DNA of 64,000 nucleotides, from NCBI GenBank assembly GCA_023512835.1, contig CM042090.1, positions 26,265,783 to 26,329,782 on the forward strand. The letters are read 5' to 3'. The notes beneath the pieces are model-generated. The model did no database searches. It was not told the origin of the DNA and worked only from the letters and a program-made list of their open reading frames with translations. Source of the DNA: Taxillus chinensis. Taxonomy: Eukaryota > Streptophyta > Magnoliopsida > Santalales > Loranthaceae. Positions within the stretch are counted from its first letter, which is position 1; each line of letters begins with the position of its first letter. The position numbers and the translations under genes were made by a program. Below, one piece after another: positions 36,914-47,900 of this stretch.

Positions 36914-37684
36914 TTATATTAATGTGTGCCAAATTAATAATATTTTATAGAAATAATATAGCAATAACCAAAATGCTTTTTAGTTTTTATGTGAGCAAAT
37001 TAATAATATTTTTTTCATAAAAAATTGCATACCATGTTAATTGGGGAGCCATACATATTATATATGACATCATCATTATATGTACAAAGCAAAAAAGAAA
37101 ACATAATTTTATTTTTTATTTTTTTATTTTTTTGAGGGGGGGGGGGGGGGGGGGCATGACTCCCCCTAAACCCCTTGGTTCCGCCCCCAAAGAAAGCAAA
37201 ATAGGCTACTAAAACAGCACAAATTTTGTTTTAACTTTGAAAAATCATAAATAATTATACAAATCTCCGGTTTGCTTGTAATACCTATAATTTCAAATGG
37301 TTTTTAACTAACTATCCAAATAAAATATAAACAATATAATATCCATTGGCGATGCTCGCCATGTGCAGAACTATTTTTCCAAATTTGTTTTCAACTTGAA
37401 AAAATCATAACTATTTCCATAGAACTTCGATTGACTCATAAAATATACCATTCTGTAGCTATTTCAACCCTATATGTATTAAAAATATAAGATAAAAAAT
37501 AAGATAAAAAAAGTGGACATGACGACATGTCACGTGCACACTTTGCACGTCCCCTTGCCTTTTACCCAACTTCCGCTACATGCACCCCATATGCACGCCA
37601 CGTGCATGTCGATACGTCCACCCCAAACGTGTTATTCCATGTAGTCAATGTTCAATCCGTTGACCTACTTGTGTACAAGCGATG

Positions 37685-40097
37685 TGTCACGCCCCCAAAT
37701 TCTAGGGAACTCGGAACCAGGAACATGACTTCCCCTTGCCCGCACCAGAAAGGTCAAGGGGTTGGTGACTAGCACCAATAGAGACTACACCGCGGGTGCT
37801 ATCTCAATCATGCAACCCTGTACAGTCGTATATCAAGGGTAATCCTGTACTTTCCCATATATCATCATGCATACAATAAGTCAAACAGTCATACAGACAT
37901 CACATCACAAACAGTATGCAAATACAACTGTCCACAAAGCCATGTTCGGGATATCACACAAAACAATACAAATATAACACTGTATTATACATCAGAGTAG
38001 TGGACACGTCATCCTAGAAGAAAGTCCTTCACTAGTCTCGAGTTACACCTGAAAAAGATAAACAACAAGTAGGAGTGAGGGACAAGCTCAGTAGGTAACC
38101 CCAATACTCTACATCATGCAAACATACAAGTCTATACTACATGCTCTGTGTACTCGTGCACTGTATAGTGTGCACAATCATTAGGACTCAACCTGCAAAC
38201 GAACAATAAGACTCATCTTGCTCGCACAGGACAGCTTATCCACGATCCTCAACAGTATCCCAGCTCAGGGCACTCAGCCCAAGCTCCACGAGCTTAACGG
38301 CTCAACACGATCCTCAACAGGATCCCAGCTCAGGGCACTCAGCCCTACCATAGCGCTAAATGCCCGGACACAGTGCCACACAGGCCTGCCATCAGCGCAT
38401 ATGCCTGATCCGTCAACCATATAGCATCATCTATGCTTCACGGTGAGAACCCAACAAGTCATAGAGCCCAAGGCCCAATTCCTCAGTCCTCAGACCAACA
38501 TACCAACACCAATATGGCATTAAGGTTCACCATACTCCCTTTATAACTGAATCCAGTCTTTACAAATCGATCATCATTCATTGACCAAGGAAGGAGATAC
38601 CCATAGGAGTTGTTTTCTTGAATAAAAAGTCTCGGCATTGGGTCTCCATATCATAACTAAGATAATCTGATTTTTAGGGATTTTTCTAAGATGTCTAATC
38701 CCACTTTCGAAAAATTCACCTCTACGAAAAATTGGATTTTCTTGAGATTTTACACTAAATCTCAATTTTCACATTTTGAAGGAGTGAAAATTTAATTTTC
38801 TAGTATTTTTCTTTGAATTCAAACGGGGGGTCTTTCGTTATTTACATTGTAACTTAAGTATAGTACTTATATGTGGAGAGGCATAATGGTTTACAATGTA
38901 AATAGTCCAGTCCAATGCAGTTGCACTAGCTTAAAGCTGCAAAACTGCTTGACTTGTAGCTTCAGCACTGTGACTCGTAGCTGAGGAACCACGACTCGTA
39001 GCTGCGGAAATGCGGCCTCGAAGACTCAAAGCTGTGACCTTCGACCTTATGACAATGGGTCTATGAACCTTCGACCCTACAGCTACGGGTCTACAAACCT
39101 TCGATCCTTCGACCCAAATCTTAGGATCTTCGTCTTTTCAACCCAATAGTTCGCCTAGGGTACTGTTCATCGTCGTTTTTGCCTGTTCTTCGTCTGGAAT
39201 CAACCCAACGTCCCTCAGATGCTCCCAAACATACGTTTTACACAACAGACTACAATATCTACATCAAAATGCGTCCTGAACGCCTCTAAATCGCACAGTA
39301 ATAATAGAATTACGCACATAATTGCAGATTTTCAGAAATCTAAATCTAAATCCAGATTTTCATGGTTGACTTCTCAACCCTCATGGAATATGTAGTTAAA
39401 CAACCCACATCACAGAAACACATATCAAAACTGACATAAATCAGTTCTTAACCATAGATCTTATGCTAAACCATTAGATCTAACCCAAAATTGGATTTCC
39501 CCCAAAACCTAGGGTTCATGTTAAAGTCCATAAATCATGATAAATTCATGCATACCAAAGACAGAATCAATATAAGAAGTCAAGGACACCTACCTGGAGT
39601 GATTATTTGAGCTCCACAAACCCAAATTGCCTCAAATTGCCAAAGCTTCAAGCTTCCAAACTCTCTCTCTCTCTCTCTCTCAAACGCACAAATGTGATAA
39701 CGTAAAGTGAAAACTCTTTCTTTTCATTCTATTTATATTTCTGTCAATCATTGACCATTAATTGACCTAGTCAATAATTGACTTAGTCAACCATTGATCT
39801 CCCAACATAATAATTGACCTCCAAGGTCCTGAACTCCAAATTGAGTCAAATTACAGTCAAAACGCTCGAAATGACGAGTACAGTACTATTCAGATATTAT
39901 CACACTCAAATAACCGCTCAAATGCAAAGTCAACCAATAAACCCCAAAAAGTTAACAATCGGGCCACTCGGGGCCCATACTTGGAATCGGGCCCAAGTAT
40001 TGTCAAAATGCTTACATCGACGACTACACTACTGTCCAGATAGTTGCATTATCATAGAATGACTATCTCCCAACACTATCCAAATACGAGTCTTTAT
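37685..40097 (-). mobile_element. Large LTR, second copy, inverted relative to the solo LTR
   Basis: Reads TGTCACGCCCCC on the plus strand at 37685, i.e. the reverse complement of the solo LTR 3' end, and shares its whole layout. It has a minus-strand TATAAATA (39730-39737), a (CT)n tract (about 39659-39680), the CAAGGGGTTGGTGACTAGCACC block, and a CCAAATACGAGTCTTTA end near 40095. The final bases are ATC instead of the expected ACA and no 5-bp duplication of CGATG follows, so the distal end is altered or truncated. The minisatellite region (38930-39130) differs in sequence from the other copy. Confidence 0.8.
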
Positions 40098-40560
40098 CTT
40101 AGTTTGCATGATAAACTATGGTCGACTTCCAGACCTTAACTCAATCCCTAAGCCTAAAGGTAAGGTGTTTAAGCCTCGAGACATCCTATAAATCAAGTTA
40201 TGTTTTACGGATAAAGAGTTACTAAGCTTTAACACAATTATTTTGATTAATTTCACAACTTTAAGTCTTATCTCAGTTACATGCAACCTTGTTCATTCTA
40301 AGTTCTATCCTCAATTCAATTAACCTTAATTGTCATTCAATCATAAAAACATAAGGAAATGTATAATCACCTACCTTGAATATTTCAGAAATCGGACTAA
40401 CTCGCTAGAACTTGAAAACGTCCTAAAGCTTCAACCTTTTTCCTTTCTCTCTTTCCTTGCCTACCAGAATGGTTAGGGTTCTCTAAGACAAAGAAATAAC
40501 AACCAAACCCTTATAACGACCTCCTCCTTTTATAGAGCTTCTTCCCACATCTTACAAGAC
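40098..40560 (-). mobile_element. Fragment of another, related LTR
   Basis: On the minus strand this contains TATAAAAGGAGG (about 40532-40543), an AGGAAAGAGAGAAAGG stretch, and CAAGGTAGGTGATTATAC. The last corresponds to CTAGGTAGGTGTCATTGAAC of the solo LTR. It abuts the broken end of the preceding LTR and is probably an older relative. Confidence 0.5.
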
Positions 40561-40929
40561 TTCTAATTATATTAAAACACTAATTTATTGCCTAACAAGT
40601 AACTTCCTTAAACTTAATTTTTGTTTTCCATTAAAATTCATATTTGAAGTCATTAAGATACCAAAACACCATTAATTAAAGTGAATCCCGAATTTTTATT
40701 TAATGATAATTTATTAAATTCCTAAGTTATAAAATTGACTAATATATCTCTTAAATCACTACTAAATATTATTGAAATACCCCTACACCATCCAGCACCA
40801 AATAAAGTTCATTTATAGTTAAAATGATCATATTTCTCACAACTACCAAAATGACATCCTCAAACTAGATACAAGTTATCTATTAGTCTATTGTAGGTAT
40901 GGAATATTATATTTATAAATAAATTATCT

Positions 40930-40934
<5 letters not shown>

Positions 40935-40976
<42 letters not shown>
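40935..40976. repeat. (TA)n microsatellite
   Basis: About 20 TA units. Confidence 0.97.
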
Positions 40977-40979
<3 letters not shown>

Positions 40980-42600
40980 AGTCATGTATTATATGAAGGC
41001 ATCAATAAATATAATATCATTATCGTTTACATCATTCAATACAAAAAGAACAAAACTACTGAGATAGACATATAAGCATCCCTAAACAAAATAATTTTCA
41101 TGGGTTTAAATCATTGCATAATCGTTTCAATTTATACTATCTCAAATGGAATTTCTATGACAAAAATTATTTTCCATTTCATTTTTTTGTGATAGTTGCT
41201 ACCATCCCGATGTTAATCCAGTTAATCAATTAAATTTAAAAATACCTGAAATGATTTTCATGTCCCAAATTGTTGGCAATGATTTTATTAGTCCCAAAGT
41301 AAATTTAATTTATAACAATTTTTACGACGATTTTTATATGGTTTTCATCGGATTATAATCATCTTCTACCATGATCTTTGTAATCTATGTCCATCCTTTT
41401 GAGTTTCTCCTTCACCTGTAGGATCTTTCCCTTTGTTTGTCGTTATCAGACGATTAAGTTTCTCATTTGTCAGTGTTATATAACCTATCAAGTTAGTTAT
41501 AGCCTTAAAAATGCAATCTTGATTATTCCCCGAGGCCTTGAACCATTGTTTGTTTGTCGTTATCGTCTTTTCTCTCATATCTTTATAAAATTTAATGAAA
41601 AATGTGGAGAACAATGAAGAATGATACCAAAATATCGTATTTTAAATCTCCAATTGCATTCATTTTAATGAAAACACCAAATTATTAATGAGGTTGATTA
41701 TGATCCAACACCAATATATAGATATGGATAATAAAATTTATCAAAACTCTAGTTAAAAAAATTCAAATAATTAACTACAAATCCGATCGATAAGAAAAGC
41801 TTGAAAGGTTTTCACTTATTGAACTTTTTGAATACTTAAATTCATAGCCTATATGACCTTATATGTGTAAAAAACCTACACAATGGAAGCGTTATTAGAA
41901 TAGACATCTCTATCTTTAATTACTCAATATAAAATAAATATAAGAAATCATCAAAAGAACTATAAAGGTACACAACACTGACTACAACACAAAACACTGT
42001 ACAAAGCGTGCATGAAACCCGAATGAAATGACTTCTTTGTTTTGCATGAGTCATGGGTCGAATAAGACATGAGTTTCTTCTATTTTTTTGTCCTATCAAA
42101 AGCTTTTACCACCATATTACTTAGATGTGTGTAAAAGGAATCTATTGGAAATTTCTTTAAAGTAGGTACTAGAATGATACTCAAAACAATCCATTGTCAG
42201 TCCATACTCTTCACATGATATTATCTTTTATTTTTCATAAACATGTAAGGCCTAACATGCCTTGGCCTTTATATGGGATCTCATTGTATAACAATTAATA
42301 TATAAGACATAATCATCTTTTTGTATTTTTTTGTGACAACTGTTATTGTTCTAACATAAATTTAGTTAATTAATTAAATTTTTAAAAATTAAGGATGATT
42401 TTTTTTATTTCAAATTATTGGCAACAATTTTATTCATTCAAAAGCAAATTCAATTTATAACAAATTTGGCGACAATTTTATTCATTCAAAAGCAAATTCA
42501 ATTTATAACAAATTTGGCGACAGTTTTTATCTGTTTACAAAGCACTGTTGATCTTGCAAAAGTAATACTACCTTTTCAAACTACATTATAACATTCCCAG
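40977..42600. other. AT-rich region without a gene
   Basis: Open frames near 41366-41617 on both strands show no family resemblance. A block near 41190-41340 (TTAATCAATTAAATTTAAAAAT ... TTGGCAATGATTTTATT) recurs in diverged form at 42350-42530. Near 42424-42520 a 48-bp unit (CAATTTTATTCATTCAAAAG...) is tandemly doubled. Confidence 0.5.
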
Positions 42601-42865
42601 CCGCTGCTTGATCTCCCCCCGCCGCTACGCGATCTCCCCCGCCACTATGCGATCTCCCCCGTCGCTGCTTAATCTCCCCCTCCTCCTCCTCTCTTGGGTG
42701 CTGCTACCATTGCGTGACCCCATGCCACTATGCAACCCCTGCCACTGCCGTTGCTCGATCTCCCCCCGCCACTGCGCAATCTCCTCCACCGTTGCTCAAT
42801 CCCTCCTCCCCTGCCCCTGCTTGACCTCCTCTTGGTGCGATGCCCCTCGCCCTCACTTTCGTCGT
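42600..42865. repeat. C-rich minisatellite
   Basis: Repeats of about 20-24 bp built on CGATCTCCCCCGCCACT, degenerating to the right. The proline/cysteine-rich open frames across it come from its composition and are not credited as genes. Confidence 0.75.
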
Positions 42866-44228
42866 CCAAAAATATAAAATACATTTTTTTTTCTAAATTT
42901 GGCAGAAAATAACTCCCAAACAATAAAGTGTATTTTTAATTTGCCATAAAATAGTTTTAAATTTAAATTTTAAAAATAATTTTTTAAAAACGAAAAATCA
43001 AAACATCACCAAACATACCTTACAACTTTCATAACCAATGCCACTACGAAAATCTATTAAGAGCACTCACGATAGGCTCAATAAAAGCTATAAAATAATA
43101 ACTAAAACATTAAAAAAACCTGTAATATAGACTCAACAAATCTACAATATATTTAGTCATTAAATTTATTAGTTATTTCACCTAGTTATTTATTATTTTT
43201 AATTAAAACAATCAAATCAGTGTAGAGATTAGAAAAAAGGGAGGGAGAAGAAAGAGGAGCGAGGCGAAGGTGGACCCAAAAATGCCGTACGCCGCCGAAG
43301 GTGTGGTGGGCAGCGACCTTGGCAGACGGGGAGAGAGTGCATGTGTTGAGGGGGGGGGGGCGGATGTTGCGGTCGGGATGGGTGTTGGCGGTGCGCATGT
43401 GAGATAAGGTAGTAGATTTGTGGAGGGGGAGGGCAATGGCGGTAGATCAATGAAGGGAAAAGGCAGCAACGTCTGTGTATGAAGGTGTGGACACAACGGC
43501 TGTGCAGGGAGGGGCAGCAACAGTTGTGTAAGAGGGAATAAAGTATAGAGGGAGAAGTTTTGGGAGAGGGCACGACGAGAGTAGGAAGAAAAAAGGATTA
43601 AAAAATAATATTTTAATTAAAATATTTAAAATTTTATTGAAATTAAAATTAAATATATTTTATAAAAGATAATTATTTAGCTAAATTATTGACAGAATTA
43701 AGAAAAGAATAAATATTTTTAGCTAGATGATTTTACCGGATTTAAAACCGGATCTACGTGTCTGTCCAGCGTGTTAGTCCAGCGAGACATCCAACATGAC
43801 AAAAAAATATTACACGCTGCGTCAAAAAAATGGGCGGTCAAACGACAAAAACAAAACAGCATTTAAATCGATTCGATTTAAAAAATAATTGTATTAGGAA
43901 AAACTGAAATACTATTTTTTGCATTAAACATATGCTAAAAAGTTATAATAATATGCTAAAAATCAGGTTTTGAAAGTGATAGAGTGATTTTTTTTTTTGA
44001 AAATCTAAGAGCGGTTGAGCTGTAGCTCTCGTCAATACCTACAAATAAAAAAAAATTGACCTAATTCCGACCACTGTGCGCAAAGTTATGACTGTTTGAA
44101 GTTTTTGTCAGAAATTACAGTCCATCGGAAATAGCAGATAAGAGATGATTAATTCACGGAACGCAAAAACCCGCAGATAAGAGATGATTAATTCGGTTTG
44201 ACGATTCGGTTCGAGGAATAACAGTTTT
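42866..44228. other. Intergenic DNA with a G/A-rich block
   Basis: No gene supported. About 43220-43570 is purine-rich on the plus strand with runs of G; the open minus-strand frames there are proline-rich composition artefacts. A 22-bp unit GCAGATAAGAGATGATTAAT is duplicated near 44138 and 44173. Confidence 0.5.
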
Positions 44229-44490
44229 TCCCAAACCGAAGACCTATTTTCCGAACGAAAATATTATTTCTCGAACTAAAGTCCTTATTTCCCGAACCGA
44301 AGTCCTTATTTCCCAAATTGAAGTCCTTATTTTCCGAACCGAAGTCCTATTTTCCGAACCGAAGTCCTTATTTTCCGAATCGAAGTCCTATTTTCCGAAC
44401 CGAAATCTCTATTTTCCTGAACCGAAGTCCTATTTTGCTGAACCAAAGTCTTATTTTTTTAAACCGAAGTTTATCCCGAACCAAAGTAAA
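44229..44490 (+). repeat. Minisatellite of about 20 bp, roughly 12-13 units
   Basis: Unit consensus GAACCGAAGTCCTTATTTTC, with 19-22-bp variants. It lies 460 bp upstream of the VPS13 start codon, in the promoter-proximal region. Confidence 0.92.
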
Positions 44491-44850
44491 CATGTCATAT
44501 TCCGCGAATGTAATAATCGATAAAGACAGAAATTAAACCGAAATTCATTAAACCGATTTAAACATGTCAACTGTCACGAGCGCAATTTATAATTATACAT
44601 ATACAAACATATCAGCTGCACGTCGATCTAAATGATAAATCTGGTGGATAATTCCGGTATAATATCAGTACCCCCAAGATGATACATTCAACTTCCGTTA
44701 TCGTACATGATTAATTCTTATTCTCAACCGAATAATAGCTATTGAGTCGTTCGTTTGCTGCTAACCGTTAATCCGGACCCCTCGAGCCACCTCTCTCTCT
44801 CTCTCTCTCAGATTTTCACCCATCAACTCGTCAGCTCCTCTCTCCCTCTA

Positions 44851-44919
44851 ATGCTCCGAGGCCAGTACCTCGTCTCTGTCTTCGTCCTCCTCGCCCGTCC
44901 CAGACTTGATCGGGGCTAG
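44851..44919 (+). CDS. Upstream ORF in the presumed 5' leader of VPS13
   Basis: An ATG at 44851 opens a 22-codon frame ending in TAG at 44917-44919, 31 bases before the VPS13 start and in a different frame. It matters only if the transcript starts upstream of 44851. The (CT)n-rich stretch at 44790-44850 is typical of a plant leader, and a telo-box-like CTAGGGTT lies at 44916-44923. No peptide family recognised. Confidence 0.35.
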   Translation: MLRGQYLVSVFVLLARPRLDRG

Positions 44920-44950
44920 GGTTCGTCGGAGCGTGAAATCGAGAGCAACG

Positions 44951-47900
44951 ATGCTGGAAGATCAGGTCGCGAACCTGTTGCAGAGGTACCTCGGCAACTA
45001 TGTCCGAGGCCTCAGCAAGGAAGCTCTCAAAATTAGTGTCTGGAAAGGTACGATCCTCTTCTTTCTCCGTCATTTTCATTATCTTCGCGTCTGCTGCTTT
45101 GCATTTGCAATGTTTTGTGCCCTTCTCGCTCGTTACACTTCGATTTTGTACCAAATTTGGTTAACGCATTCGCAGTACGCTGGTCTGAAGTTTATGTTGA
45201 ATTAGCACTGACTTGTGGTTAACGTTGAGTGGCGCTATTTGGAGGACTCTTATGAAGATGATGTCAGCATACTCATGCTGGGAAGTCTAGTGTTAATTTC
45301 CAAGAATTAGCAGAATATCAATAAAAATGCATCAATATGATTAAAATATTTATTTAAAACTCAGAAATTAAGTGCAGCTATCCTGTAAAATTCTGCAGTT
45401 ATTAATAATCAGGTTGCTAACTTCTAATCCATTATTCTATGAAAGAGCAAAACACATTGAGATTGATTGTTATTTTGTTTGTTAGAAGTTGTAAGATAAA
45501 ATGTGCCCAACTCCTGAGCTCATTTTGGATGATTAAGAGTATCTCCAAGATAAATTGATTAGTTAAAACTATTTAGCTTACTAAAATAAGGTTTTAGCTA
45601 ATGGTGTTTCAATGATGCACCATTTATTTTTTTGTTTAACTATTATTTTTTCAATTTATGCTTAACCTATATTCTCCCCAAATCCCTAATCCCTAACTAT
45701 TTCTAGTGGCAGCATCATGTTGGTCGAGTTGTGCGTTCAACATTAAGGAGGGAGGGGGCTGTGGAGATGATGCTGGGGTGGGGGGTGATGTGGGGGCCGT
45801 GGGGATTCCGCTTGGAAGTGTTGTAGGAATCTGTTGTAATAGAGGCTTATGGTTATTTTTGCTAAATTTTGATTTTGTAAAGATTTTAAGTAGAGATACA
45901 ACTGTTAATGAGCTGTGTTATGCTTTGGCTTATTCAAGTTAGACTTGTTGAACCAAGCTTTATGATGAGTTTTGATAGATGTTTGGCTTATTTAAGTTAG
46001 ACTCTTTTATGATGAGTTTTATTATTCAATTTTGATTTGTGCTTGTGATGCTTATTTTGCAAAAATCAATGAAAAAAAGCATTAGTACTTTTATTGTTTA
46101 CTCATTCAATCTAATATTAATAAATTAGATCATTCGCCCTTGGATTCTTGGGGAAAGATTTTCGGCCTATTAGTTTGGTGGGAGGTATGAATGCTGTTTT
46201 GGGAAAGATTATTTCTCCATCTTAGAGTGCCTTTGTGCCTAGTCGGTAGATTTTAGATTCGGTTATCATCGCAAACGAGTGCCTTGATAGTCAAGTTAAG
46301 GATGCTCTTCTGGGTGTTTTATGTAAGCTAGGCTTAGAGAAGGCTTATGAACATGTTCATTGGTGGTTCCTTCTTTATGTTCTTTAGCATTGTGAATTCT
46401 TGGCTAAGTGGTGGCCTAGATCTCCTTTTGTATCTCTACTGTCTGTTTTTCGGTTCTTGTTAAGTAGAGATGATATTTCCTTAAGTTTTCATATTTTAGA
46501 CTTTTATATTTGAGGAGGAATAAATGCACCTGTCAAATTTATTAACATACTCACTACTGATTTGAAATGAATAAGTTATTCCATATAAAAATAATAATTT
46601 TAAAATATTCACATATTGATATTTAAACATAAATTAAATGTTTGAATAACATTATTCAAACATAAATATTTCTTACAATTATTCGAACATAAATATAATA
46701 TTCGAATACCATTATTCTAATGTAAATCTAATGTTCGAAAAATTATTTTTGAATAAATAGTATTTGAAAAAAATTATTAGAACATAAATATAATATTTGA
46801 AAAACATTTATTAAACATTCTATTTATGTTTTAAGATTATTATTCAAATAGTATTAAAAATGAATATTTTTTATAGTATTTTTGTAATTTCACATGTGAT
46901 TAAAAATGTTAGGTTGACGTGTTTAGCCTTTTGGGGGTGTGAGTATCCTTTACCTTATATTTTGGTTACTTTGAGTGTTGGACCAAGTATTCCTATCCCT
47001 GTGCATATATAGTCTGTATTCCATAATAGTGTTCCTTGTTGAGCTTGTCTGAATTGTGAAACAGGTGATGTGGAACTAACAAACATGCAGTTGAGGCCAG
47101 AGGCACTCAATGAACTAAATTTACCTGTGAAGGTTAAGGCAGGTTTTCTAGGATCAGTTAAGCTTAAGGTTCGTGGTACTTGTTTTTGTTTGTTAATGAA
47201 GTTGAATGTTATATTAATAATCAATATTGTAGTAGGATAAGATAAGCTTTCAATGATAGAAAAATATACTCTATGGACCTGTCTAGTGATAGGAGTGCTT
47301 TAATAAGTTGATCTGTTTTTGTCTTACCTTTTAATTTTCTTAGTTTTGTTTTGTTTAGGATGGCAGATAAATCAATTTCCTTTCTTCAATTCTTACATTC
47401 TATTTATTTATTTTTTAGCATAAAATGACTTGCATCAGATAATATCTGTGCTAAGTTTTTGTATGATTTGATATTGTATATATTTGATAGAGGTGGTTGA
47501 TAATCTGTTTTGAGAAATTTAATGAAGTGATCGTAGCACCTGTGTTGCTTCACAGCCCCACTTAATATGTAACTTTTAAGGTATATAGTTTTATTTGTGG
47601 TTTTTCAATTCCAGGTTCCATGGAGCAGGCTTGGCCAGGATCCAGTCTTAGTGTACTTGGATCGCATTTATTTGCTAGCTCAACCTGCGACCCAAGTCAA
47701 AGGTTGTAGCGAGGATGCTGTACAGGAAGCTAAGAAAATCAGAATAAGGGTAAGAGAAAGAGCGTTGCTACTCTTGTGCATATTTCTTCTTGCTTATGAT
47801 GTGTTCTAATCTATTTTCTTTTCCTATCCCATTTTTCTAACTCCATTATTTTAGGACATGGAGATGAAGTTGTTAGATAAGGCGCAACAGTTAAATTCAG

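Larger units (their letters stand above)
24735..37187. mobile_element. Composite MULE-like locus, 12.45 kb, with matching ends
   Basis: The left end GGGACGGAACCAGG and the reverse complement of the right end, GGGGCGGAACCAAGG, match. The flanks CAAAGAAATA (24725-24734) and CAAAGAAAGC (37188-37197) agree at 8 of 10 bases, fitting the 9-11-bp duplications made by Mutator-like elements. Inside are a FAR1-type MULE transposase remnant and two Ulp1-like modules. Removing the material bounded by the 101-bp direct repeat would leave a shell of about 676 bp, so the structure may be a small non-autonomous element with a larger one inserted into it. Confidence 0.6.

Noticed and set aside
40092..40140. 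Possible polypurine tract beside the inverted LTR, implying a full retrotransposon
   Set aside because: The sequence is not purine-rich and no gag-pol lies on either side, so a solo or truncated LTR fits better.
42608..42923. Proline- and cysteine-rich frames
   Set aside because: Products of the C-rich minisatellite; open in several frames on both strands.
43186..43573. Three minus-strand proline-rich frames
   Set aside because: Caused by G/A-rich low-complexity DNA.
45706..45942. Glycine-rich frame in VPS13 intron 1
   Set aside because: Lies between in-phase exons 1 and 2 and has no family match.
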